Under the pieces are notes generated by a model, which saw nothing but the letters and a program-made list of their open reading frames with translations, ran no database searches and had not been told where the DNA came from. A program made the position numbers and the translations under genes. This document shows positions 33,552 through 39,424 of a stretch of DNA of 39,424 bases, piece by piece. How positions within the stretch are numbered: the first letter of the stretch is position 1; every line of letters begins with the position of its first letter. Source of the DNA: Acidimicrobiales bacterium (GTDB lineage: Bacteria; Actinomycetota; Acidimicrobiia; Acidimicrobiales; QHCF01); contig QHCF01000150.1 of assembly GCA_003244275.1 (NCBI GenBank), forward strand, positions 1 to 39,424, read 5' to 3'.

Positions 33552-34154
33552 TCAGCTGGTCGTGGAAGGCGCCGTCGTGGAAGCCGCCGGACTACTCGGT
33601 GCGGTCGTCGAAGGCGACGGGGATGACGGCCCGATGGCTCCCGGCGCCTTGTGCCCCGGCGCCTTGGCGTGAACGCCAGGAGTGCGGATGGCAGTGGCCT
33701 GACCGGCGCTGGAGATCACTACCACCTTGTCGCCCACCTTGAGCTGGGCCTCGGGCCGCCCCGGGAAGCGGGTGGTCGAGCCGATGGCCTCCGTCACGCT
33801 GACCTTGTCCGACCTGGACAGAGTGATGGAACCAGAGGAGATGGCCGTGATGGTCCCCCGGTCGATGTCAACCGTCTTGAAGGCACCCCCCTTGGCCTTG
33901 ACCACCAGATCGGCGTGGACCACCCGGCGAGTCAGGCCGAAGGCGCCGCGGTGGCCATGGACAGATGGATGAGCCTTGGCATGGGCAGCCTTGGCGCCAT
34001 TGGGCACGATGGAAGCCGGCGTGTTGGCCGAAGTGAGCATAATCGGTGCAGTGGTCGGCTGGGCCGAGCCGCCGCTGACCGCAGTGGCGGAGTAGGCCAG
34101 ACCACCCATGGTGAGGGCCGCCCCGGCCCCGAGGCTGGCGACAATACGACGCAT
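33552..34154 (-). CDS. Secreted DUF5666-type protein
   Basis: A 200-residue protein with a signal peptide (MRRIVASLGAGAALTMGGLAYSATAVSG contains a basic start and hydrophobic core of about 17 residues). After a His/Ala-rich stretch, residues 80-155 form a small beta domain (FKTVDIDRGTITAISSGSITL, then KVGDKVVVISSAG) like DUF5666, an OB-like module seen in secreted actinobacterial proteins. The tail is a Ser/Thr/Pro/Ala repeat, possibly a cell-wall spacer or glycosylation site. ATG 34154 has AGGGAG upstream. Single gene with its own promoter region carrying an 11-base-spaced direct repeat. Molecular role unknown. Confidence 0.8.
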   Translation of the reverse strand: MRRIVASLGAGAALTMGGLAYSATAVSGGSAQPTTAPIMLTSANTPASIVPNGAKAAHAKAHPSVHGHRGAFGLTRRVVHADLVVKAKGGAFKTVDIDRGTITAISSGSITLSRSDKVSVTEAIGSTTRFPGRPEAQLKVGDKVVVISSAGQATAIRTPGVHAKAPGHKAPGAIGPSSPSPSTTAPSSPAASTTAPSTTS

Positions 34155-34250
34155 CTGGATGTGTCTCCCTGTTCGATGTTGGCTTGTGGTATTCGGAGAT
34201 CAGGTATGGCACCCGACCGCCACCTCATATACAACCTGGGTGACATGAGG

Positions 34251-34268
34251 CAGAGGTCAGCCAGAGGT
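34251..34268 (-). promoter_or_regulatory. 11-bp-spaced direct repeat, candidate OmpR-family operator
   Basis: ACCTCTG occurs twice on the minus strand (34262-34268 and 34251-34257) with 11-base period, the spacing of PhoP/PhoB-type half sites. A TATAT stretch lies about 20 bases downstream, so the sites would sit near -35 of the DUF5666 gene promoter. They touch the rdgB stop codon. Regulator not identified. Confidence 0.45.
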
Positions 34269-34864
34269 TAGGGAAGTGTGAGGCCCTCTAGAGCGGCGGC
34301 CAGGGCGCCAAAGGCCCGCCCTCGGTGCGACAGCCCGTTCTTCTCGTCCCGCGTCATCTCGGCAAAGGTCCGCTCGCCACCCCCCTCGGGCACGAAGATT
34401 GGGTCGTAGCCGAAACCACCAGAGCCTCGGGGCATCGAGCTAATAGCACCCTCCACTAGACCTTCAGCGACTACCTGACGTCCGTCAGGAAAGGCCACCA
34501 GGGCCACGGTCCTGAATCGGGCGCTTCGGTCGCCGACTCCCTCCAGCGCGGAGAGCAGTTTGGCCACGTTGTCGGCGTAGGTAGCCCCAGGTCCGGCGAA
34601 GCGAGCCGACCAGACCCCCGGTTCTCCCCCCAGGGCCATCACCTCCAGGCCGGTGTCGTCGGCCAGCGCCGGCTCCCCGGTGGCCGTCACCAGGGCCAGC
34701 GCCTTGAGGGCGGCATTGGCCTCCAGGGTGGTCCCCGTCTCCTCCACCTCCGGGACCCACCGGGGTCGGGGCATCAACACCACTTCGGAGAGGATCTCGG
34801 CGATCTCGGCCGCCTTATGGGGGTTGGCCGTGGCCAGGACCAGGCGTAGCCTCTCAGCCGTCAA
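34268..34864 (-). CDS. rdgB: dITP/XTP pyrophosphatase (RdgB/HAM1)
   Basis: A 198-residue house-cleaning enzyme that hydrolyses dITP, ITP and XTP to monophosphates, keeping deaminated purines out of DNA. LVLATANPHKAAEI (8-21) is the nucleotide-binding start; ADDTGLEVMALGG and the C-terminal SHRGRAF are family signatures, with GFGYDPIFVPEG between. TTG 34864 is the start because the conserved LVLATxN begins seven codons later. It is 36 bases after rph, across a short degenerate tandem repeat. The order rph-rdgB matches Mycobacterium. Confidence 0.95.
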   Translation of the reverse strand: MTAERLRLVLATANPHKAAEIAEILSEVVLMPRPRWVPEVEETGTTLEANAALKALALVTATGEPALADDTGLEVMALGGEPGVWSARFAGPGATYADNVAKLLSALEGVGDRSARFRTVALVAFPDGRQVVAEGLVEGAISSMPRGSGGFGYDPIFVPEGGGERTFAEMTRDEKNGLSHRGRAFGALAAALEGLTLP

Positions 34865-34914
34865 GGGTCACAGCCGTAGGTAGCCCAGCCGTCCGGGGCC
34901 TCAGCCGTCAAGGG
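34853..34914 (-). repeat. About 16-bp degenerate tandem repeat over the rph-rdgB junction
   Basis: ACGGCTG recurs four times with spacings of 16, 15 and 16 bases. The outer two units are identical over 15 bases (34853-34867 and 34900-34914); one contains the rdgB TTG start and the other the rph stop codon. Confidence 0.7.
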
Positions 34915-35779
34915 GCAGGGACGGTCGTTCGGAGGATGCCGTCCACGGCTCCCGCCAGGCGGGAACGTCCGAGGCTGACTCGGCGGCGGGACCAGCCGGA
35001 GGTGGCCGAGGGTCGGGGGCCGGCTCAGGCGCCTTTTGGCCAGGAGCCAGCCGGGGGGGAGGATCGTCGGTAAGCACTTCGGCCTGGAGGTCGAGGAGCT
35101 GGGCGATGCCGTGCTCGGCCAGGTCGAGGAGCATGTCCAACTCGTCCCGGGCAAAGGGAGCCCCCTCCGCAGTACCCTGAACCTCCACAAAACGTCCAGA
35201 CTCCGTCATCACCACGTTCATGTCGACGTCGGCCCGCACATCCTCGGAGTAGTCCAGGTCCAGCAGGCAGACTCCTTCGACAACTCCCACCGAGACCGCC
35301 GCGCAGGCCTCGGACAGCGGCTGGGCATCCAGCTTGCCCTGCTGGACCAGACGGGCAAATGCGTCGTGCAGGGCCACGTAGGCCCCGCAGATGGCAGCCG
35401 TGCGGGTGCCACCATCGGCCTGGAGCACGTCGCAGTCCAGCACCACCTGCATCTCGCCCATGGCCTCCAGGTCGCACACCGAGCGCAAGGCCCGCCCGAT
35501 GAGGCGCTGGATCTCCTGGGTTCGTCCCGATTGGCGCCCTTTGACTGCTTCTCGACTGGCTCGCTCGGCAGTGGAGCCGGGCAGCATGGAGTACTCAGCG
35601 GTCACCCAACCCTTGCCGCCACCGCGCAGCCACGGCGGGACCCGATCCTCGATCGACGCAGTGCAAAGCACCTTGGTCCGTCCCATGGTCACCAGGACCG
35701 AGCCGGGGGCCAGCTCGGTGAAGTCTCGTTGGATCGACGCCGGCCGCAGGTCGATGACGTCTCGGCCGTCAGCTCTCAC
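34901..35779 (-). CDS. rph: Ribonuclease PH
   Basis: A 292-residue phosphorolytic 3'-5' exonuclease that trims tRNA 3' ends. N-terminal [11 protein letters not shown], the RNA-binding segment [38 protein letters not shown] and the acidic [17 protein letters not shown], which binds metal and phosphate, are all intact. The core ends near residue 246; a Pro/Ala-rich tail of about 45 residues ([17 protein letters not shown]) is extra compared with the usual 240-260. The start overlaps the stop of the beta-lactamase-fold gene by four bases. Confidence 0.95.
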   Translation of the reverse strand: MRADGRDVIDLRPASIQRDFTELAPGSVLVTMGRTKVLCTASIEDRVPPWLRGGGKGWVTAEYSMLPGSTAERASREAVKGRQSGRTQEIQRLIGRALRSVCDLEAMGEMQVVLDCDVLQADGGTRTAAICGAYVALHDAFARLVQQGKLDAQPLSEACAAVSVGVVEGVCLLDLDYSEDVRADVDMNVVMTESGRFVEVQGTAEGAPFARDELDMLLDLAEHGIAQLLDLQAEVLTDDPPPRLAPGQKAPEPAPDPRPPPAGPAAESASDVPAWREPWTASSERPSLPLDG

Positions 35780-36642
35780 AGCCGGCCGCCGATCGCCCGG
35801 CCGGTCGGGTCATCTCCGGTCGCCCGGACGATCATTGAGCCGGGTGGCGGCGGCGACCCGACGGGGCCGGGGGCCGGGGCTCCCACCTCCCATGTCGCCC
35901 CCATGCGGGCCTGGTCCACCGGACGACCCCAGGCTTCGCTGGCCTCTTCAAAGACCTCCTCGGCGGAGACCGTCGGCCATCGGTGGGTCACCACGAGGTG
36001 GCGGACCCCGGCCTCCACGGCCGAGGTGGCCGCCTGGCGAGCGCTCATGTGCTGGCTCCTTCCCTCGTCGCGGGCACAGTAGGTAGCTTCGCACAGAGCG
36101 AGGTCCAGGTCGGTCCCCAAGGCCTCCAGCGACCAGGCTGGCCCCGAATCGGCCGAGTAGCCCAGGCAGGCACCGTCGCCGTCGACCCGCACGGCCAGGG
36201 TGGGTGGCCCATGATCGGTGCGGGAAAAGACCAGATCCAGACCGCCCACCCTGATCCGGTCGCCCTCGGCCACCTCGTGCCAGGTCAGACCCGGGGACCC
36301 GTCGTGATACACCTGCCCGGCCAGGCCGGCCGGGGCGTAGACCGGGAGGCTGGGTCGCCCATCGACGGCAACACCACATGGCGCTGTCCCTGGCCGAGAT
36401 CCACCCAGGGACAGCGCCACCGCCAGGCCCTCCACGTCGCTGCGGTGATCGGGGTGCTCGTGGCTCAGCACCACCGCGTCCAGCTCGTCCAGGCTCACGT
36501 GGCGCTGCAGATTGGCCAGCGTCCCCGGGCCGGCGTCCAGCCACAGGGTCGTGCCGGCTCCTCGCACCAGGTAGCCGCTGGCCGCCCCGCCCGGCGCCGG
36601 GTAGCCGCCATCGCAACCCAGCACGGTGAGGGTCAACCCCAC
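35776..36642 (-). CDS. Metallo-beta-lactamase-fold phosphodiesterase-like protein
   Basis: A 288-residue MBL-fold hydrolase, homologous in place and sequence to Rv1339 of M. tuberculosis, a cyclic-nucleotide phosphodiesterase-like protein. Metal ligands: HEHPDH (61-66), a later His in [10 protein letters not shown], and [22 protein letters not shown] is the typical start. GTG 36642 has GGGAG eight bases upstream (36651-36655) and overlaps the murI stop by ten bases; TTG 36636 (TTGA overlap) and TTG 36657 are alternatives. The C-terminal 35 residues are Pro/Gly-rich. The substrate here is inferred. Confidence 0.9.
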   Translation of the reverse strand: MGLTLTVLGCDGGYPAPGGAASGYLVRGAGTTLWLDAGPGTLANLQRHVSLDELDAVVLSHEHPDHRSDVEGLAVALSLGGSRPGTAPCGVAVDGRPSLPVYAPAGLAGQVYHDGSPGLTWHEVAEGDRIRVGGLDLVFSRTDHGPPTLAVRVDGDGACLGYSADSGPAWSLEALGTDLDLALCEATYCARDEGRSQHMSARQAATSAVEAGVRHLVVTHRWPTVSAEEVFEEASEAWGRPVDQARMGATWEVGAPAPGPVGSPPPPGSMIVRATGDDPTGRAIGGRL

Positions 36643-37490
36643 GCGTTGCTCTCCCAACCTGACGGGGCGGCATCTCCGGCGGCCAGAGACCCCCAGCTGA
36701 CCTGCTCCACCTGGCCCAGCTCCAGGCCCAGCAACCGGGTGCCCATGTCCTCGAACCAGGCGATGTCACCCGACGAGATGAAGCGGTGAGACCCCTTGGC
36801 CCGGCTGCGCCGGCCCAGACCGGTCTCGTCCAGGATCGAGCGCACCTCAAAGGCCGTCTCCTCGGCCGAGGACACCAGCACCACCTCCCGCCCCATCACC
36901 GCGCCGATGGTGCGGGCCAGGAACGGGTAGTGGGTGCATCCCAACAACAAGGTGTCGACCCCCGCCTCCCTCAAGGGGGCCAGCAGCCGCTCGACCAGGT
37001 CGCGGGCCGCCTCGCTGTCCGTCTCTCCCTGCTCCACCAGCTCCACCAGCCCGGGGCAGGCCGCGCAGCACAGCTCGACCGGCACCCGCAGGGCCAGCAC
37101 GGCCCGCTGGTAGGCACCCGAGGCGATGGTTCCCTCGGTGGCGATGACGCCGACCCGGGAGTTGGCGGTGACCCGTACCGCCGCCCGCAGCCCAGGGTCG
37201 ATGACACCGAGCACCGGCACATCCAGCTCGAAGCGAAGCAGGTCGAGGGCGGCCGCCGATGCGTTGTTGCAGGCCACCACCACCATCTTGACGTCATGGA
37301 CCTCCGCCAGCCGCCGCGCTATCTGGCGGGAGAAGGCTCGCACCTCCTCCAGCGGACGCGGGCCATAGGGATAGCGGCCAGTGTCGCCCAGGTAGACCAG
37401 CTCCTCGGCCGGGAGAAGGTCGATCAACGCCCGGACAACCGTGAGGCCGCCAAAACCGCTGTCGAACACGCCGATTGGGCGGTCGTCCAT
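36633..37490 (-). CDS. murI: Glutamate racemase
   Basis: A 285-residue enzyme making D-glutamate for peptidoglycan. Signature GVFDSGFGGLTVVRAL (7-22) and the two catalytic cysteines, Cys74 in VVACNNASA and Cys185 in LLGCTHYPFL, are present, with YLGDTGRYPYG between. Length is normal, with a C-terminal extension of about 15 residues. ATG 37490 lies ten bases after the cysM stop; TAGCCT seven bases upstream, overlapping that stop codon, may give a leaderless internal promoter. The rhomboid gene found between cysM and murI in Mycobacterium is absent. Confidence 0.96.
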   Translation of the reverse strand: MDDRPIGVFDSGFGGLTVVRALIDLLPAEELVYLGDTGRYPYGPRPLEEVRAFSRQIARRLAEVHDVKMVVVACNNASAAALDLLRFELDVPVLGVIDPGLRAAVRVTANSRVGVIATEGTIASGAYQRAVLALRVPVELCCAACPGLVELVEQGETDSEAARDLVERLLAPLREAGVDTLLLGCTHYPFLARTIGAVMGREVVLVSSAEETAFEVRSILDETGLGRRSRAKGSHRFISSGDIAWFEDMGTRLLGLELGQVEQVSWGSLAAGDAAPSGWESNAWG

Positions 37491-37497
37491 ATCTGTG

Positions 37498-37503
37498 AGG
37501 CTA
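37498..37503 (-). promoter_or_regulatory. Candidate -10 element (TAGCCT) of murI
   Basis: On the minus strand TAGCCT-N7-ATG. Its first three bases are also the cysM stop codon, so the match could be partly fortuitous. Confidence 0.3.
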
Positions 37504-38448
37504 AAAGTAGATGGTGTGCCGGGCCCGCTCGGTTACGTCATCAAGGTCGCCGGTCCAGGCTCCACTCGAGAGATACTTCCACCCGCCGTCGGGGGCGACG
37601 CCCACTATCACGCCTTGCTTGACGCGCTGGGCGCAGCGAACCGCTCCGGCCATCACCGCGCCCGTGGAGATGCCGGCGAAGATGCCGACATCGATGAGTC
37701 GACGAGTCCACTCGATGGACTCCCTCGGACCGATGATGGTCTTGCGGTCCAGCAGGTCGGCGCCGTCGTTGTCGGAGAAGATGGGCGGGATGTAGCCGTC
37801 GTCCAGGCTGCGCAGACCGTCGACCGTCTCACCCGAGGGGGGCTCGATGGCCCACACCTGCACCGCCGGATTGCGCTCCTTCAAGAATCGGCCCACCCCC
37901 ATGAGGGTGCCGCTGGTGCCCAGGCCAGCCACGAAATGGGTCACCTCCGGGCAATCGCGCCAGATCTCTGGACCCGTCCCCTCATAGTGCACCCTCGGGT
38001 TGGCCGGGTTGGCGTACTGGTGGAGGAGGGCCCAGTCGGGATGCTGGCCAGCCAGCTCCTGGGCCAGGCGTACCGCCCCGTTCGATCCCTCGTCACCGGG
38101 GGAGTCGATGATCTCGGCCCCCCACACCTCGAGCAGCTGTCGGCGCTCGACCGAGACGTTGGTGGGCATGACGATCTTGAGCGGGTAGCCCTTGAGACGG
38201 CAAACCATGGCCAGCCCGATCCCGGTGTTGCCAGAAGAGGGCTCGATGAGGGTTTGGCCGGGAGCCAGGATCCCGTCCTTCTCGCCGGCTTCCACCATGG
38301 CCAGGGCGATCCGGTCCTTAACCGAGCCTGCCGGGTTGAGCCACTCCAGCTTGAGCAGGATGCGGACATCCGGCTCGGGGCTGAGAGAGCTGACCTCGAC
38401 CATGGGGGTATTGCCCACCAAATCGAGCACGCTGGCGTAGGAGGTCAC
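37501..38448 (-). CDS. cysM: CysO-dependent O-phosphoserine sulfhydrylase (CysM)
   Basis: A 315-residue PLP enzyme that makes cysteine from O-phosphoserine using the thiocarboxylate of CysO. Lys44 in NPAGSVKDRIA binds PLP; EPSSGNTGIGLAM is the substrate loop and GLGTSGTLMGVGRF the phosphate-binding loop. The neighbouring cysO and mec genes distinguish it from the O-acetylserine enzymes CysK. GTG 38448 start, 32 bases after cysO. The C-terminal end is like mycobacterial CysM, which closes over the active site. Confidence 0.94.
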   Translation of the reverse strand: MTSYASVLDLVGNTPMVEVSSLSPEPDVRILLKLEWLNPAGSVKDRIALAMVEAGEKDGILAPGQTLIEPSSGNTGIGLAMVCRLKGYPLKIVMPTNVSVERRQLLEVWGAEIIDSPGDEGSNGAVRLAQELAGQHPDWALLHQYANPANPRVHYEGTGPEIWRDCPEVTHFVAGLGTSGTLMGVGRFLKERNPAVQVWAIEPPSGETVDGLRSLDDGYIPPIFSDNDGADLLDRKTIIGPRESIEWTRRLIDVGIFAGISTGAVMAGAVRCAQRVKQGVIVGVAPDGGWKYLSSGAWTGDLDDVTERARHTIYF

Positions 38449-38480
38449 GGGCAGTCAGTCGGTCAAGGTTGGCCGGCCGG

Positions 38481-38765
38481 TCAGCCGGCGCCCCCAGCCA
38501 CCGCGGGGAGGATGGAGATGACGTCATGGTCGGCGACCTTGGTGTCGAGGCGCTCCAGGTAACGCACGTCGTCGTCGTTCAGGTACACGTTCACGAAGCG
38601 ATGCAACGTCCTGCCGTCTTCCCCCACCACCTGTCCGGACAGCCCGGGGTGGGCGCTGACGAGGCCTTCCAGCACTTCGCCGACAGTGGTCCCGTCCGCT
38701 CGGACCACTGACTGACCCCCGGCGTGCTGGCGAAGGACAGTGGGCAGTCGGACTTCAACGGTCAC
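38481..38765 (-). CDS. cysO: Sulfur carrier protein CysO with extended C-terminus
   Basis: A 94-residue ubiquitin-fold carrier of sulfide as a C-terminal thiocarboxylate. VRLPTVLRQHAGGQ and HRFVNVYLNDDDVRYLERLDT match CysO of M. tuberculosis. The end reads AVAGGAG: two residues (Ala-Gly) follow the Gly-Gly that is normally the C-terminus, so proteolytic trimming would be needed before activation. The JAMM gene beside it is the obvious candidate. GTG 38765 with AGGAGG four bases before (38770-38775) gives the length expected; ATG 38792 would add nine residues. Confidence 0.93.
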   Translation of the reverse strand: MTVEVRLPTVLRQHAGGQSVVRADGTTVGEVLEGLVSAHPGLSGQVVGEDGRTLHRFVNVYLNDDDVRYLERLDTKVADHDVISILPAVAGGAG

Positions 38766-38863
38766 GGCGCCTCCTGGGCTTGGCCTGTCCATGTAGTACA
38801 GCGAGATCGAGTAGGGGCGAGAATGTCGTGGTAGCGAGATTGTCGACTTACTTGATCACTATT

Positions 38864-39268
38864 CTACTCGGCCGACAGGGCGACCGACTCCTCGGTGATG
38901 TGGCCGTCGGTGATCCGGTACGAGCGGACGACCGGTTCGTCCTTCAGCGACACCAGGACGTAGTGCCAGCTCGGATCGGGTGCCTGGGCCACGTCGGTGG
39001 CCGAGGGGTAGGCATCGGTGTGGGTGTGGGAGTGGAAGACCCCGATGATCTCCAGCCCCCGAGACTCGGCATCCCTGTCCGCCTTGAGGTGGTCGAGGGG
39101 GTGGACCTCGTAGAGGCGGGCCGACGCCGCCTGGTTGCGGGTCGGGTAGCACCGGCTGGCATGATCGGTGACCGGGTCTCCCCCCAGCAGCCCACAGGCC
39201 TCGTCGGGCAGGCCGTCGAGGCAGTGTCCGACCAGGCGGGCGTGGGTACCGGGCGTGAGGGTGAGCAT
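38864..39268 (-). CDS. mec: JAMM/MPN+ metallopeptidase (Mec, CysO-cysteine hydrolase)
   Basis: A 134-residue zinc peptidase that releases cysteine from the CysO-cysteine adduct. The JAMM set is complete: Glu23 in PDEACGLLGG, then His79, His81, Ser89 and Asp92 in FHSHTHTDAYPSATD. First gene of the mec-cysO-cysM-murI-rph-rdgB cluster. It ends 98 bases before cysO; that gap is lower in GC than its surroundings and could hold a second promoter. ATG 39268 is preceded by TACGCT four bases away, divergent from the gene at 39332. With a CysO that ends in GGAG, it may also be the trimming protease. Confidence 0.94.
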   Translation of the reverse strand: MLTLTPGTHARLVGHCLDGLPDEACGLLGGDPVTDHASRCYPTRNQAASARLYEVHPLDHLKADRDAESRGLEIIGVFHSHTHTDAYPSATDVAQAPDPSWHYVLVSLKDEPVVRSYRITDGHITEESVALSAE

Positions 39269-39318
39269 GACCAGCGTAGGTTGCGTCGGCGGTCGGCGGT
39301 GGCTTCGACGCCACGACG

Positions 39319-39324
39319 TAGCCT
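39319..39324 (+). promoter_or_regulatory. Candidate -10 element (TAGCCT) of the right-end gene
   Basis: TAGCCT-N7-ATG(39332), identical in hexamer and spacing to the clpP and murI sites. Confidence 0.4.
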
Positions 39325-39331
39325 TGTCGGT

Positions 39332-39424
39332 ATGGCCGGCAAGGGCAAGTCCCGCTCCCGCTCGGCGTCAGGCAACCGCTCGGCGTCAGGCAACGGCGAG
39401 GTTGACCGTTACCGCCGCATCGCC
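39332..39424 (+). CDS. Start of an unidentified gene (truncated by window end)
   Basis: Thirty-one codons, beginning MAGKGKSRSRSASGN and ending DRYRRIA. The N-terminus is basic and Ser-rich, with RSASGN twice, coded by a perfect 18-base duplication; this part is likely disordered. Nothing diagnostic of a family is visible. It is divergent from mec with 63 bases between starts. The leaderless-type TAGCCT site supports the start. Confidence 0.6.
   Translation, partial: MAGKGKSRSRSASGNRSASGNGEVDRYRRIA
39359..39394 (+). repeat. 18-bp perfect tandem duplication
   Basis: 39359-39376 is identical to 39377-39394 and encodes RSASGN twice in frame. Confidence 0.95.

Overview
The window is GC-rich, densely coded DNA with many GTG and TTG starts, 4-base gene overlaps and several apparently leaderless starts. 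Gene content points to an actinobacterium (Actinomycetota). The right-end cluster has the order known from Mycobacterium: Mec, CysO, CysM, MurI, a beta-lactamase-fold protein, RNase PH, RdgB. An uncultured lineage such as Acidimicrobiia would fit, but that placement is inference.

Layout. 1-7632: a truncated Ser/Thr kinase divergent from a MobA-FdhD fusion, an acyl-CoA dehydrogenase-like flavoprotein, an alpha/beta hydrolase, an EamA-like membrane protein, a glycolipid-type glycosyltransferase with a deacetylase-like tail, and a NodB-type deacetylase. 7633-8904: a decayed island with a VapBC toxin-antitoxin pair between remnants of a DUF1501 protein and an FkbM-type methyltransferase, plus a patch holding exact copies of pieces of two downstream genes. 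8905-13790 (+): UbiA-type phosphoribosyltransferase, DprE1, DprE2 and a polytopic GT-C-like protein, i.e. synthesis and probable use of decaprenyl-phosphoryl-arabinose. 13801-26767 (-): a nine-gene ABC-exporter polysaccharide operon (Wzm, Wzt with a carbohydrate-binding tail, three methyltransferase-type proteins, three single GT4 enzymes and one 1103-residue triple-GT protein). 26865-34154: ClpP, tRNA-Leu(UAG), three more large membrane glycosyltransferase-like proteins, ArfB and a secreted DUF5666-type protein. 34268-39268 (-): RdgB, RNase PH, beta-lactamase-fold protein, MurI and the CysM/CysO/Mec cysteine pathway. A new + strand gene starts at 39332.

How it fits together. The central 25 kb looks like one cell-surface glycan locus. 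An arabinose-lipid donor module and four multi-span membrane proteins flank a Wzm/Wzt export operon whose methyltransferases may cap or decorate the chain. It recalls the mycobacterial arabinogalactan region (Wzm/Wzt, DprE1/E2, UbiA, GT-C arabinosyltransferases), but I see no GlfT- or Emb-like gene and the cytoplasmic glycosyltransferases are GT4-type. Other points of note are a DprE1 with alanine at the position of the benzothiazinone-reactive cysteine, a CysO ending in Gly-Gly-Ala-Gly instead of Gly-Gly next to its JAMM protease, recurrent in-frame minisatellites, and a repeated TANNNT-N6/7-start-codon signature.
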